This document shows positions 1 through 9,537 of a DNA stretch of 64,000 bases, piece after piece. The notes below the pieces were generated by a model. It ran no database searches and had not been told where the DNA came from. It saw only the letters and a program-made list of their open reading frames with translations. The translations under genes were made by a program, and so were the position numbers. Source of the DNA: Enterobacter cloacae subsp. cloacae ATCC 13047. Lineage in GTDB: Bacteria > Pseudomonadota > Gammaproteobacteria > Enterobacterales > Enterobacteriaceae. The DNA is taken from positions 806,001 through 870,000 of the forward strand of contig NC_014121.1 in NCBI RefSeq assembly GCF_000025565.1, given 5' to 3'. Positions within the stretch are counted from its first letter, which is position 1. Every line of letters starts with the position of its first letter.

Positions 1-1117
1 TACCGGCGTACGCGTGGTTCATCAGATGCTGTTCAACACCGATCAGGTGATTGAGCTGTTCCTGATTGGCGTGGGCGGTGTTGGCGGTGCGCTGCTGGAG
101 CAGGTGAAGCGTCAGCAGGAGTGGCTGAAGAAGAAGCATATCGATCTGCGCGTCTGCGGGATCGCCAACTCAAAAGCGCTGCTGACCAACGTTCACGGGC
201 TGAACCTGGAAAACTGGCAGGCCGAGTTGAACGAGGCAAAAGAGCCGTTCAACCTGGGGCGTCTGATCCGTCTGGTGAAAGAGTATCACCTGCTGAACCC
301 GGTGATTGTCGATTGTACCTCGAACCAGGCGGTTGCCGATCAGTACGCGGACTTCCTGCGCGAAGGCTTCCATGTGGTCACACCGAACAAAAAGGCCAAC
401 ACCTCGTCGATGGATTACTATCACCAGCTGCGTCTGGCGGCGAGCAAATCGCGTCGCAAGTTCCTGTACGATACCAACGTGGGGGCGGGGCTGCCGGTTA
501 TCGAAAACCTGCAGAACCTGCTGAACGCGGGCGACGAACTGCAACGTTTCTCCGGCATTCTCTCCGGTTCGCTGTCCTTTATTTTCGGTAAGCTGGATGA
601 AGGGATGAGCCTCTCAGAAGCAACCCGCGCCGCGCGTGAACTGGGCTACACCGAGCCGGATCCGCGTGACGATCTCTCCGGTATGGACGTGGCGCGCAAA
701 CTGCTTATTCTGGCGCGCGAAACGGGCCGTGAGCTGGAGCTTTCCGATATCGTGATAGAACCCGTGCTGCCGGCTGAATTTGACAGCAGCGGTGACGTCA
801 GCGCCTTTATGGATAATTTACCGCAGCTGGATGACGCTTTTGCCGCACGCGTGGCGAAAGCCCGTGATGAAGGTAAGGTATTGCGCTATGTTGGCAACAT
901 TGAAGAAGATGGCGTGTGCCGGGTGAAGATTGCCGAAGTCGATGGCAACGATCCGTTGTACAAAGTCAAAAACGGCGAAAACGCCCTGGCGTTTTACAGC
1001 CACTATTATCAGCCATTGCCGCTGGTGCTTCGCGGCTATGGCGCAGGGAACGATGTTACGGCGGCGGGTGTGTTTGCCGATCTGCTGCGTACCCTGTCAT
1101 GGAAGTTAGGAGTTTAA
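1..1117 (+). CDS. thrA: Bifunctional aspartokinase I / homoserine dehydrogenase I, C-terminal part (5' truncated)
   Basis: Only the last ~371 residues are present; the reading frame is open from base 2 and the aspartokinase half lies before the window. This part carries the homoserine dehydrogenase domain, which reduces aspartate semialdehyde to homoserine with NAD(P)H in threonine and methionine synthesis. The dinucleotide-binding glycine motif GVGGVGG is encoded near bases 73-93, and the conserved stretch [10 protein letters not shown] follows. The protein ends in SWKLGV, as in E. coli ThrA (820 aa). Its stop is one base before thrB, so thrA, thrB and thrC form one operon. The thr leader and attenuator are outside the window. 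Confidence 0.97.
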   Translation, partial: TGVRVVHQMLFNTDQVIELFLIGVGGVGGALLEQVKRQQEWLKKKHIDLRVCGIANSKALLTNVHGLNLENWQAELNEAKEPFNLGRLIRLVKEYHLLNPVIVDCTSNQAVADQYADFLREGFHVVTPNKKANTSSMDYYHQLRLAASKSRRKFLYDTNVGAGLPVIENLQNLLNAGDELQRFSGILSGSLSFIFGKLDEGMSLSEATRAARELGYTEPDPRDDLSGMDVARKLLILARETGRELELSDIVIEPVLPAEFDSSGDVSAFMDNLPQLDDAFAARVAKARDEGKVLRYVGNIEEDGVCRVKIAEVDGNDPLYKVKNGENALAFYSHYYQPLPLVLRGYGAGNDVTAAGVFADLLRTLSWKLGV

Positions 1118-1118
1118 C

Positions 1119-2048
1119 ATGGTCAAAGTTTATGCCCCGGCTTCCAGCGCCAATATGAGCGTCGGGTTTGATGTGCTGGGTGCGGCGGTGACGCCGGTGG
1201 ACGGTTCACTATTGGGCGATACGGTCACGGTGGAAGCGGCAGAAAGTTTCAGCCTGAATAACGTGGGACGTTTTGCCAGCAAGCTGCCGTCCGAACCGCG
1301 CGAGAATATTGTCTATCAGTGCTGGGAGCGTTTCTGTCAGGAGATCGGGAAAAACGTGCCGGTCGCCATGACGCTGGAAAAAAGTATGCCGATTGGCTCT
1401 GGCCTGGGATCAAGTGCCTGCTCTGTTGTGGCCGCGCTGGTGGCGATGAATGAGCACTGCGGCAAACCCCTGAACAATAGCCGTCTGCTGGGGTTAATGG
1501 GTGAGCTGGAAGGCCGCATCTCTGGCAGTATCCACTACGATAACGTCGCGCCGTGTTTCCTCGGCGGTATGCAGTTGATGATCGAAGAAAATGGCATCAT
1601 CAGCCAGCAGGTGCCAGGGTTTGATGAGTGGCTGTGGGTGCTGGCCTACCCGGGTATCAAAGTGTCTACCGCGGAAGCGCGGGCGATCCTGCCTGCGCAG
1701 TATCGCCGTCAGGACTGCATCGCCCACGGGCGTCATCTGGCAGGCTTTATTCACGCCTGTTATACCCGTCAGCCACAGCTGGCGGCGAAATTGATGAAAG
1801 ATGTGATTGCCGAACCGTATCGTACGAAGTTGCTGCCTGGCTTTAATGAGGCGCGACAGGCATCGCTTGATATTGGCGCGCAGGCGTGCGGCATCTCCGG
1901 CTCCGGCCCGACGCTGTTCGCCCTGTGCGATAAGCCAGACACCGCGCAGCGCGTGGCGGACTGGCTCTCTAAACACTACCTGCAAAATCAGGAAGGCTTT
2001 GTTCATATTTGCCGTCTGGACACGGCTGGCGCACGAGTACTGGGATAA
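1119..2048 (+). CDS. thrB: Homoserine kinase
   Basis: A 309-residue cytosolic GHMP-family kinase that phosphorylates homoserine with ATP to O-phosphohomoserine, the substrate of ThrC. The GHMP phosphate-binding motif [10 protein letters not shown] is at residues 91-100, and a C-terminal glycine-rich [12 protein letters not shown] segment is present. The length matches the E. coli enzyme (310 aa). The ATG follows the thrA stop by one base and a purine-rich GGAAGTTAGGAG stretch serves as ribosome-binding site, which indicates translational coupling inside thrABC. The threonine synthase gene starts four bases after its stop. Confidence 0.98.
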   Translation: MVKVYAPASSANMSVGFDVLGAAVTPVDGSLLGDTVTVEAAESFSLNNVGRFASKLPSEPRENIVYQCWERFCQEIGKNVPVAMTLEKSMPIGSGLGSSACSVVAALVAMNEHCGKPLNNSRLLGLMGELEGRISGSIHYDNVAPCFLGGMQLMIEENGIISQQVPGFDEWLWVLAYPGIKVSTAEARAILPAQYRRQDCIAHGRHLAGFIHACYTRQPQLAAKLMKDVIAEPYRTKLLPGFNEARQASLDIGAQACGISGSGPTLFALCDKPDTAQRVADWLSKHYLQNQEGFVHICRLDTAGARVLG

Positions 2049-2051
2049 CGA

Positions 2052-3338
2052 ATGAAACTCTACAATCTGAAAGATCATAACGAGCAGGTCAGCTTCGCGC
2101 AGGCGGTGACTCAGGGACTGGGCAAAAATCAGGGGCTGTTCTTCCCTCACGATCTCCCTGAATTCCAGCTGACCGACATTGATGAGCTGCTGAAGCAGGA
2201 CTTTGTCACTCGCAGCACAAAAATTTTGTCTGCGTTTATCGGCGACGAAATCCCGCAGGAGTTGCTGGAAGAGCGCGTACGTGCGGCGTTCGCCTTCCCG
2301 GCACCGGTTCAGCAGGTTGAGCCGGATGTGGGCTGTCTGGAGCTGTTCCACGGCCCAACGCTGGCGTTTAAAGACTTCGGCGGCCGCTTTATGGCGCAGA
2401 TGCTTACCCACATCAGCGGCGACAAGCCGGTCACCATTCTGACCGCCACCTCCGGGGATACCGGTGCCGCCGTGGCGCATGCTTTTTACGGTCTGAAGAA
2501 CGTCCGCGTGGTGATCCTCTATCCGAAAGGCAAGATCAGCCCGCTCCAGGAAAAACTGTTCTGCACCCTCGGCGGTAACATTGAAACCGTGGCGGTAGAT
2601 GGCGACTTCGATGCCTGTCAGGCGCTGGTGAAACAGGCCTTCGACGATGAAGAGCTGAAAGCCGCGCTGGGGCTCAACTCTGCTAACTCCATTAACATCA
2701 GCCGTCTGCTGGCGCAGATTTGCTACTACTTCGAAGCGGTTGCCCAACTGCCGCAAGAGGCGCGCAATCAGCTGGTGGTTTCGGTACCGAGCGGAAACTT
2801 TGGCGACCTGACCGCGGGCCTGCTGGCGAAATCCCTCGGGCTGCCGGTGAAACGCTTTATTGCGGCGACCAACGCCAACGACACCGTGCCACGCTTCCTG
2901 AAAGACGGTAAATGGGCGCCGAACGCGACTCAGGCGACGCTCTCTAACGCGATGGACGTGTCACAGCCAAACAACTGGCCGCGCGTGGAAGAGCTGTTCC
3001 GCCGTAAAGTGTGGCGTCTGGGCGATCTGGGCTATGCGGCGGTCACCGATGAAACCACCAAAAGCACTATGCGTGAGCTGAAAGCGGTGGGGTATACCTC
3101 TGAACCGCATGCGGCGATTGCTTACCGTGCGCTGCGCGACCAGCTGAATCCTGGCGAGTATGGCCTGTTCCTGGGGACGGCGCATCCGGCAAAATTCAAA
3201 GAGAGCGTGGAAGAGATTCTGGGTGAAACGCTGCCGCTGCCGAAAGAGCTGGCGGATCGCGCTGACCTGCCGCTGCTCTCTCATGAGCTGCCAGCGGATT
3301 TTGCCGCGCTGCGTAAGCTGATGATGACCCGAGCGTGA
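2052..3338 (+). CDS. thrC: Threonine synthase
   Basis: A 428-residue PLP enzyme that converts O-phosphohomoserine to threonine and phosphate, the last step of the pathway. The PLP lysine is Lys107 in the motif LAFKDFGGRF, and the phosphate-binding segment TATSGDTGAA follows. Length and sequence match E. coli ThrC (428 aa). It is the last gene of thrABC: the operon is closed by a REP pair whose second half is followed by a T-run. Confidence 0.98.
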   Translation: MKLYNLKDHNEQVSFAQAVTQGLGKNQGLFFPHDLPEFQLTDIDELLKQDFVTRSTKILSAFIGDEIPQELLEERVRAAFAFPAPVQQVEPDVGCLELFHGPTLAFKDFGGRFMAQMLTHISGDKPVTILTATSGDTGAAVAHAFYGLKNVRVVILYPKGKISPLQEKLFCTLGGNIETVAVDGDFDACQALVKQAFDDEELKAALGLNSANSINISRLLAQICYYFEAVAQLPQEARNQLVVSVPSGNFGDLTAGLLAKSLGLPVKRFIAATNANDTVPRFLKDGKWAPNATQATLSNAMDVSQPNNWPRVEELFRRKVWRLGDLGYAAVTDETTKSTMRELKAVGYTSEPHAAIAYRALRDQLNPGEYGLFLGTAHPAKFKESVEEILGETLPLPKELADRADLPLLSHELPADFAALRKLMMTRA

Positions 3339-3344
3339 TTTTTT

Positions 3345-3423
3345 GCCCGGTGGCGCTGCGCTTACCGGGCCTGCAACAATCTCAATCGTAGGCCGGGTAA
3401 GCGAAGCATCACCCGGCTTTTTT
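3345..3423. repeat. REP pair (BIME) after thrC, second unit also a terminator
   Basis: Two inverted REP units with the core GGTGGCGCTGCGCTTACC are seen at 3345-3370 and, in opposite orientation, at 3388-3417. The second can fold as GCCGGGT...ACCCGGC and is followed directly by TTTTTT (to 3423), so it can also act as the Rho-independent terminator of thrABC. Similar units recur at 20775 and 49556. Confidence 0.85.
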
Positions 3424-3581
3424 GTGAAGAAAATAAGGAGAAAAATAGCAGGGAAAAAGCAGAAATTCCCAATAAATGCGGTCACTTAGCGTTTAGGATT
3501 GCAGAGAATAACATCTCCGGTTCCCCTCACGTAATCTCCTTACATCGGCCCACGTTGGGCAAGAATCATAAGGAGTCACCG

Positions 3582-3875
3582 ATGTCTAAACTGAAACCTG
3601 CGCTGATTGCGCTTTCACTGATGCTGGTCGCTCCCATGGCGGTACAGGCATCCGAAATCACCCTGGTTCCGGCGGTCAAACTGCAGATTGGCGATCGGGA
3701 TAATAACGGCCATTACTGGGACGGCGGCCGCTGGCGCGACCATGACTGGTGGAAGGCGCATTATGAGTGGCGCGATAACCACTGGCGTCCACATGATGAG
3801 CATCGCGATCGTGACGATCGTCATGACCACCGCCACGACGATCACCGACCAGGCCCGGACTGGAAGCATCACTAA
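3582..3875 (+). CDS. yaaX: DUF2502 family periplasmic protein YaaX
   Basis: A 97-residue predicted secreted protein of unknown function. The chosen ATG has the ribosome-binding site AAGGAG seven bases upstream; an upstream TTG at 3555 would add nine unlikely residues. Residues 1-23 form a signal peptide (positive N-terminus, hydrophobic core, cleavage after VQA). The mature part starts [17 protein letters not shown] and turns into a Trp-, His-, Asp- and Arg-rich tail ending in HH. Position after thrC and before yaaA is the same as E. coli yaaX. The His/Asp-rich tail suggests, but does not show, metal or polyanion binding. A strong hairpin terminator follows. Confidence 0.9.
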   Translation: MSKLKPALIALSLMLVAPMAVQASEITLVPAVKLQIGDRDNNGHYWDGGRWRDHDWWKAHYEWRDNHWRPHDEHRDRDDRHDHRHDDHRPGPDWKHH

Positions 3876-3879
3876 TACA

Positions 3880-3908
3880 AACCCCGCCAGCAGGCGGGGT
3901 TGATTTTT
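3880..3908. terminator. Terminator between convergent yaaX and yaaA
   Basis: A perfect 9-bp stem AACCCCGCC / GGCGGGGTT with an AGCA loop is followed by GATTTTTT on the plus strand. It ends yaaX and lies directly at the stop codon of the oppositely oriented yaaA. Confidence 0.85.
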
Positions 3909-4681
3909 TACTGTTCGTGACGCTTAAACACCAGTTCCCCTTTCCCTGACGCTTCCTCGTCAAAGAAATACCCCTCGCTGTTGAATCCGGTGAGCTGCTC
4001 TGGCTTCGTCAGGCGGTTTTGAATGATGTAGCGGCTCATCAGGCCACGCGCTTTTTTGGCATAAAAGCTGATGACCTTGAACTTGCCGTTTTTCTCATCA
4101 AGGAAGACCGGTTTAATAATTTCCGCATCGAGCTTCTTCGGCTTCACCGATTTGAAGTATTCATCGGAGGCGAGGTTAATCACCACGTTATCCCCCTGCG
4201 CGTGCAGGGCTGCGTTCAGCTTATCGGTGATAATGTCGCCCCAGAAATGGTACAGATCTTTGCCTTTGGCGTTTTCCAGGCGGATGCCCATCTCCAGACG
4301 ATAGGGCTGCATCAGATCCAGCGGGCGCAGCACGCCGTACAGGCCTGAAAGCATACGCAGATGCTGCTGGGCAAAATCGAAATCGGCTTCGCTGAACTCT
4401 TCTGCCTGCAGGCCGGTATAGACATCGCCCTTGAAGGCCAGAAGCGCCTGGCGCGCATTCGCAGGAGTAAAGTCAGGATGCCACTCATGGAAGCGGGTCG
4501 CGTTGAGATCGGCGAGCTTATCACTGATGCTCATCAGCGAGGCGATTTGCGGCGCGGAGAGCTTACGCGCCTCGTGAATCAGCTGTTGCGAGTAGTCCAG
4601 CAGTTCAGGCTGGGTATAACGCTCGGTCGCGAGCGGGCTCTGGTAGTCGAGCGTTTTTGCAGGTGAAATCAGAATCAGCAT
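3908..4681 (-). CDS. yaaA: Peroxide stress protein YaaA
   Basis: A 257-residue cytosolic protein of the UPF0246/DUF328 family. It opens with the family signature [13 protein letters not shown] and has the usual family length (E. coli 258 aa). In E. coli it is induced by OxyR and lowers free iron during peroxide stress, limiting Fenton damage; later structural work describes DNA binding. That role is carried over by homology only. It is a single gene convergent with yaaX and transcribed in the same direction as yaaJ, 66 bp away. Confidence 0.95.
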   Translation of the reverse strand: MLILISPAKTLDYQSPLATERYTQPELLDYSQQLIHEARKLSAPQIASLMSISDKLADLNATRFHEWHPDFTPANARQALLAFKGDVYTGLQAEEFSEADFDFAQQHLRMLSGLYGVLRPLDLMQPYRLEMGIRLENAKGKDLYHFWGDIITDKLNAALHAQGDNVVINLASDEYFKSVKPKKLDAEIIKPVFLDEKNGKFKVISFYAKKARGLMSRYIIQNRLTKPEQLTGFNSEGYFFDEEASGKGELVFKRHEQ

Positions 4682-4747
4682 ATCCAGTCCTTGCAGGAAA
4701 TTTAAGGCGACTTTAGCAAAAAATCGCCCTGAATTGATCGATAGCTG

Positions 4748-6178
4748 TTATTGCCGCGGCAAATCATCCCACGTGCCGGGCGCAATCTGCGACTTGATTT
4801 CGGGATAGCGCGAGGCGTCAAACACCGGCGGAACCCCCAGCTTGCGCTGGCGAAGGTAGTCCCGGGCGATGAGGGTGACTACGGGCGAGAGCAGCAAAAT
4901 CGCCGTCAGGTTGGTGATCGCCATCAGCGCCATAATCACGTCCGCCAGTTGCCAGACCACCGGCATGCTGAGCAGAGAACCCACGATGACCATCAGCAAC
5001 ATGCCCAGGCGCAACAGGTTGAGCATGGGGCGAGAGTTGAGCTTCAGGAAAATGAGGTTGTTCTCGGCGTAAAGGTAATTGACGACCATCGAGCTGAAGG
5101 CGAACAACAGCAGAATGAGCGAAACAAATCCCGCTCCCCAGCCACCGGTAAGGTTCACCAGCGCCTGCTGAAGAAGCTGTATCCCGCCGGCTTCCGATGA
5201 GTGAGAGATCGGGCCTGCCAGCAGCAAGATCATGGCGCTGGAGGAGCAGATAATAATCGTGTCCGTGAAGACCCCAATCATTTGCACAATGCCTTGCGCG
5301 GCCGGGTGAGGGGGCCAGGAAGCCGCCGCCGCCGCGGCATTGGGGGTAGACCCCATTCCGGCTTCGTTAGAGAACATACCGCGCTGAAACACCGCCATCA
5401 GCGCCTGGCTAAAGGTATAGCCCAGCGCACCCGAAGCCGCTTCACGCCAGCCAAAGGCGCTGCTGAAAATGGTCGCAATCACATCCGGCACCTGGTCGAT
5501 ATGCAACGCAGCGACAAGCAGACTGGCCGCAACCCAGAGCAAGGCCATAATGGGAACCAGCCACTGCATCAGGCGGGCTGTACCCTTAAGACCGGTAGAG
5601 ATGGTCAGCAGTATGCAGAGGGCTAACCCCGCGCCGGTGAGCCATTCCGGACAGGCGAAGGCATAGCGCAGGGCATGGGCGACAGAATTTGCCTGGACGG
5701 TGTTGAAAATCAGGCCATAGGTGACGAGTAAGAAAAGCGAGAACAGCACGCCCATCCAGCGCATTCCTAAGCCGCGCGCCATGTACCAGGCAGGGCCACC
5801 GCGAAACTGGCCATGATGATCTTTTTCTTTATAGAGCTGGGCGAGAGAGCATTCGGCAAAGGACGTTGCCATGCCGATAATTGCCGTCACCCACATCCAG
5901 AAAACCGCCCCCGGCCCACCGGCGCTGATAGCCAGCGCGACCCCCGCCAGGTTACCGCTGCCAAGCCTTGCCGCAAGGCTGGTGCACAGCGCCTGGAACG
6001 AGGTTAATCCACCGGGTTGTGGCGTGACGCTGTTTTTCAGACTTCTGCCAAATTTGCGGATATAACGAAACTGGATAAAACCGCTGCGTAACGTAAACCA
6101 TATACCTGCTGCCAGAAGCAGGTATATCATTATCGAACCCCAGAGCACTTCGTTAATAAAGAAAAAGAAATCAGGCAT
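4748..6178 (-). CDS. yaaJ: Sodium/alanine (AGCS family) symporter YaaJ
   Basis: A 476-residue inner-membrane protein with about ten or eleven hydrophobic segments, the same length as E. coli YaaJ. The AGCS family signature is visible in LAARLGSGNLAGVALAISAG near residues 69-88 and in FSNEAGMGSTPNAAAAA near residues 264-280. Members carry alanine or glycine together with sodium; the exact substrate of YaaJ is not settled. The ATG at 6178 is the first in frame. The gene is divergent from talB across a 262-bp gap. Confidence 0.94.
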   Translation of the reverse strand: MPDFFFFINEVLWGSIMIYLLLAAGIWFTLRSGFIQFRYIRKFGRSLKNSVTPQPGGLTSFQALCTSLAARLGSGNLAGVALAISAGGPGAVFWMWVTAIIGMATSFAECSLAQLYKEKDHHGQFRGGPAWYMARGLGMRWMGVLFSLFLLVTYGLIFNTVQANSVAHALRYAFACPEWLTGAGLALCILLTISTGLKGTARLMQWLVPIMALLWVAASLLVAALHIDQVPDVIATIFSSAFGWREAASGALGYTFSQALMAVFQRGMFSNEAGMGSTPNAAAAAASWPPHPAAQGIVQMIGVFTDTIIICSSSAMILLLAGPISHSSEAGGIQLLQQALVNLTGGWGAGFVSLILLLFAFSSMVVNYLYAENNLIFLKLNSRPMLNLLRLGMLLMVIVGSLLSMPVVWQLADVIMALMAITNLTAILLLSPVVTLIARDYLRQRKLGVPPVFDASRYPEIKSQIAPGTWDDLPRQ

Positions 6179-6440
6179 TAACGTCCCTCATGTTGATGCC
6201 AGGGTAAGGATGTAAGCGCTACCACATATTGGGCGTACTGTTACGTAGCTGCCTCTTAATATTCCGAGTTTATCATACATTGGCTAAGCGCACTGTCTGC
6301 GGTTGCGCTACCCCTCTGGCGTGTTATCATCAGGGCAGACCGGTTACATCCCCCTAACAAGTAAACCTGTCATTTTTCCGCTGCAGGCATGCTGTCGGTA
6401 GCGTGAATTATCCAGGGCACGTTAAAAGAGAAACACTATC
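6179..6440. promoter_or_regulatory. Divergent yaaJ-talB intergenic region with candidate talB promoter
   Basis: This 262-bp gap holds no gene. A candidate talB promoter is TTGCGC (6303-6308), 16 bp, TATCAT (6325-6330), which resembles the region upstream of E. coli talB. A yaaJ promoter on the minus strand must also lie here but I could not place it. The talB ribosome-binding site AAAGAGAAAC is directly upstream of its ATG. Confidence 0.45.
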
Positions 6441-7394
6441 ATGACGGATAAATTGACCTCCCTTCGTCAGTTCACCACTGTCGTAGCTGACACCGGAGAT
6501 ATCGCGGCAATGAAGCTGTACCAGCCGCAGGATGCCACAACTAACCCTTCTCTGATCCTTAACGCCGCGCAGATCCCTGAGTATCGCAAACTGATTGACG
6601 ACGCTGTGACCTGGGCGAAAGCACAGAGCAACGACCGCGCGCAGCAGGTTGTGGATGCCACTGATAAACTGGCAGTGAACATCGGTCTGGAGATCCTTAA
6701 ACTGGTTCCTGGCCGCATCTCTACCGAAGTGGATGCGCGTCTCTCCTACGACACCGAAGCGTCTATCGCGAAAGCCAAACGTCTGATCAAAATGTATAAC
6801 GATGCGGGTATCAGCAATGACCGTATCCTGATCAAACTGGCTTCTACCTGGCAGGGTATCCGCGCTGCTGAACAGCTGGAAAAAGACGGTATCAACTGTA
6901 ACCTGACGCTGCTGTTCTCTTTCGCGCAGGCGCGTGCATGTGCGGAAGCGGGCGTATACCTGATTTCTCCGTTCGTGGGTCGTATTCTGGACTGGTACAA
7001 AGCCAATACCGACAAGAAAGAGTACGCCGCGTCTGAAGACCCAGGCGTGATTTCCGTGACTGAAATCTACGAATACTACAAACAGCACGGTTATGAGACC
7101 GTTGTTATGGGCGCAAGCTTCCGTAACGTCGGCGAAATCATCGAACTGGCTGGCTGTGACCGCCTGACCATCGCACCAGCGCTGCTGAAAGAGCTGGCTG
7201 AAAGCGAAGGTACCATCGAGCGTAAACTGTCTTACACCGGTGAAGTGAAAGCGCGTCCAGAGCGTATCACTGAATCCGAGTTCCTGTGGCAGCACAACCA
7301 GGATCCAATGGCGGTAGACAAACTGGCTGACGGTATCCGTAAGTTTGCTATTGACCAGGAAAAACTGGAAAAAATGATCGGCGATCTGCTGTAA
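6441..7394 (+). CDS. talB: Transaldolase B
   Basis: A 317-residue cytosolic enzyme of the non-oxidative pentose phosphate pathway that transfers a dihydroxyacetone unit between sedoheptulose 7-phosphate and glyceraldehyde 3-phosphate. The Schiff-base lysine is Lys132 in [12 protein letters not shown], and the acid/base residue Asp17 is in VVADTGD. Length equals E. coli TalB. Codon use is that of a highly expressed gene (CTG, AAA, CGT and GGT dominate). It is followed by a perfect hairpin. Confidence 0.98.
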   Translation: MTDKLTSLRQFTTVVADTGDIAAMKLYQPQDATTNPSLILNAAQIPEYRKLIDDAVTWAKAQSNDRAQQVVDATDKLAVNIGLEILKLVPGRISTEVDARLSYDTEASIAKAKRLIKMYNDAGISNDRILIKLASTWQGIRAAEQLEKDGINCNLTLLFSFAQARACAEAGVYLISPFVGRILDWYKANTDKKEYAASEDPGVISVTEIYEYYKQHGYETVVMGASFRNVGEIIELAGCDRLTIAPALLKELAESEGTIERKLSYTGEVKARPERITESEFLWQHNQDPMAVDKLADGIRKFAIDQEKLEKMIGDLL

Positions 7395-7401
7395 TCATTC
7401 T

Positions 7402-7432
7402 GCGTGACCGGGCTCCCGGTCACGCGACTTCT
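7402..7432 (+). terminator. Hairpin after talB
   Basis: A perfect 11-bp inverted repeat GCGTGACCGGG / CCCGGTCACGC separated by CT. The following GACTTCTTTC is only moderately T-rich, so termination strength is uncertain; it may also protect the talB mRNA end. Confidence 0.65.
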
Positions 7433-7504
7433 TTCGTACTCTGTCTGAAATTCCCCTCTGCGTGTATCATTCCCTTTAATCAGTACTTTTTGAATGGAAT
7501 GGAT

Positions 7505-8092
7505 ATGAATACCTTACGCATCGGCTTAGTGTCGATTTCTGACCGCGCCTCAAGCGGTGTCTATCAGGACAAAGGCATCCCTGCTCTTGAAGAGTGGCTG
7601 GGTAGCGCGCTGACCACCCCGTTTGAAATCCAGACCCGCCTGATCCCGGACGAACAGCCGATCATCGAGCAGACGTTGTGTGAGCTGGTGGACGAGATGA
7701 GCTGCCACCTGGTGTTGACCACCGGCGGAACCGGTCCTGCACGTCGTGATGTGACACCAGATGCTACGCTTGCTATAGCTGACCGTGAAATGCCGGGCTT
7801 TGGTGAACAGATGCGCCAGATTAGCCTGCACTTTGTTCCAACGGCGATCCTCTCCCGTCAGGTGGGGGTGATTCGCAAGCAGGCGCTGATCCTGAATCTG
7901 CCGGGCCAGCCTAAGTCGATCAAAGAGACGCTGGAAGGGTTAAAAGCGGATGATGGCAGCGTGATCGTCCATGGGATCTTTGCAAGTGTACCGTATTGTA
8001 TACAGCTGCTGGACGGGCCGTATGTCGAAACCGACGACAAAGTAGTAGCAGCATTTCGTCCTAAAAGCGCACGCCGCGAAACAATCTCCTGA
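7505..8092 (+). CDS. mog: Molybdopterin adenylyltransferase
   Basis: A 195-residue enzyme that adenylates molybdopterin with ATP before molybdate insertion by MoeA. The MoaB/Mog motif TGGTG is at residues 73-77, with conserved Asp49 (IPDE) and Asp82 (ARRDVTPDAT). The ATG at 7505 reproduces the E. coli N-terminus MNTLRIGLVSISDRA; a TTG at 7490 and an ATG at 7499 are in frame but would add residues absent from the family. Length equals E. coli Mog (195 aa). It is a separate small gene between talB and an MFS transporter. Confidence 0.96.
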   Translation: MNTLRIGLVSISDRASSGVYQDKGIPALEEWLGSALTTPFEIQTRLIPDEQPIIEQTLCELVDEMSCHLVLTTGGTGPARRDVTPDATLAIADREMPGFGEQMRQISLHFVPTAILSRQVGVIRKQALILNLPGQPKSIKETLEGLKADDGSVIVHGIFASVPYCIQLLDGPYVETDDKVVAAFRPKSARRETIS

Positions 8093-8214
8093 AAATAATC
8101 ATTATGTGACATTAGCTGAAGCTGCTGTGGTGTGCTAAAAGTTTTACGGTATAGTAATTTTTTCTTTACGATAGCTGTAATAATAATTCCACAACACACG
8201 CTAAATGGTTCGCT

Positions 8215-9537
8215 ATGTCACATAACACCCGACCTCTGAATCGACAGGACTACAAAACTCTTACGCTCGCGGCCCTGGGCGGCGCGCTGGAGTTTTACGA
8301 TTTCATCATCTTTGTTTTCTTTGCCGCTGTGGTGGGGGAGTTGTTCTTCCCGGCGGATATCCCGGAATGGCTGCGTCAGGTGCAAACCTTCGGTATTTTT
8401 GCTGCCGGGTATCTGGCGCGTCCTCTTGGTGGGATTGTGATGGCGCACTTTGGCGATCTTGTCGGGCGCAAAAAGATGTTTACCCTCAGTATCCTGCTGA
8501 TGGCCGTGCCGACGTTGGCCATTGGTCTGCTGCCAACCTACGCCTCGATGGGCATTCTCGCCCCGTTATTGTTGCTGCTGATGCGTATTCTTCAGGGGGC
8601 GGCCATCGGCGGTGAAGTGCCGGGGGCGTGGGTGTTTGTCGCGGAGCATGTTCCGGCACGCCGCATTGGTATCGCCTGCGGAACCTTAACCGCGGGGCTA
8701 ACGGTGGGGATTTTGCTCGGTTCCGTGGTCGCGACAATTGTGAATACCAGCATGACGCAACAGGCCGTACACGACTGGGGCTGGCGTCTGCCGTTCCTGC
8801 TGGGCGGGGCGTTTGGCCTGGTGGCGATGTACCTGCGCCGTTGGCTCCAGGAGACACCGATTTTCCTCGAAATGCAGCAGCGCAAAGCGCTGGCACAAGA
8901 GTTGCCCGTTAAAGCCGTCGTGGTGCGTCATAAAAAAGCGGTGGTGGTGTCGATGCTGCTTACCTGGTTGCTCTCGGCAGGCATTGTGGTGGTGATTTTG
9001 ATGTCGCCGGTCTGGCTGCAAAAGCAGTACGGCTTTGCCCCGGCGGTGACCTTACAGGCGAACAGTATCGCCACGGTTATGCTCTGCTTCGGCTGCCTGG
9101 CCGCCGGGCTGGCTGCGGATCGTTTCGGTGCCAGCGTAACCTTTATCGTTGGCAGCCTGTTACTGGCGGGCTCAAGCTGGGCGTTTTACCATCTGGCCGG
9201 TAGTCATCCTGAAGTGCTGTTCCTTTTATACGGCGTGGTAGGGCTGTGCGTTGGCGTGGTGGGGGCGGTGCCTTATGTGATGGTTCGGGCCTTCCCGCCA
9301 GAAGTCCGCTTCACCGGGATCTCATTCTCATACAATGTTTCATATGCCATCTTCGGTGGACTGACGCCGATTGCGGTTACGGTATTGATGGGCGTGTCAC
9401 CGCTGGCACCTGCCTGGTATGTGCTGGCGTTGTCGCTGATGGGGCTGGTGTTGGGGATTTGGCTTCGCCAGATGGGGGAATGTCGTGCCCGCGAGGCGGA
9501 CACGACAGAGGGATCAGTGTTTTTCACCAATCGGTAA
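8215..9537 (+). CDS. MFS transporter, metabolite:H+ symporter (MHS) type
   Basis: A 440-residue membrane protein with about twelve hydrophobic segments. The MFS motif A appears as HFGDLVGRKKM at residues 78-88, and the arginine-rich GEVPGAWVFVAEHVPARR region in the fourth and fifth segments is typical of the MHS subfamily (ProP, ShiA, KgtP relatives). Such proteins take up small organic acids or osmolytes with protons; the substrate cannot be told here. E. coli K-12 has no such gene between mog and satP, so it is lineage-specific. Its 3' end overlaps the convergent satP by 24 bp, leaving no room for a terminator. Confidence 0.85.
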   Translation: MSHNTRPLNRQDYKTLTLAALGGALEFYDFIIFVFFAAVVGELFFPADIPEWLRQVQTFGIFAAGYLARPLGGIVMAHFGDLVGRKKMFTLSILLMAVPTLAIGLLPTYASMGILAPLLLLLMRILQGAAIGGEVPGAWVFVAEHVPARRIGIACGTLTAGLTVGILLGSVVATIVNTSMTQQAVHDWGWRLPFLLGGAFGLVAMYLRRWLQETPIFLEMQQRKALAQELPVKAVVVRHKKAVVVSMLLTWLLSAGIVVVILMSPVWLQKQYGFAPAVTLQANSIATVMLCFGCLAAGLAADRFGASVTFIVGSLLLAGSSWAFYHLAGSHPEVLFLLYGVVGLCVGVVGAVPYVMVRAFPPEVRFTGISFSYNVSYAIFGGLTPIAVTVLMGVSPLAPAWYVLALSLMGLVLGIWLRQMGECRAREADTTEGSVFFTNR

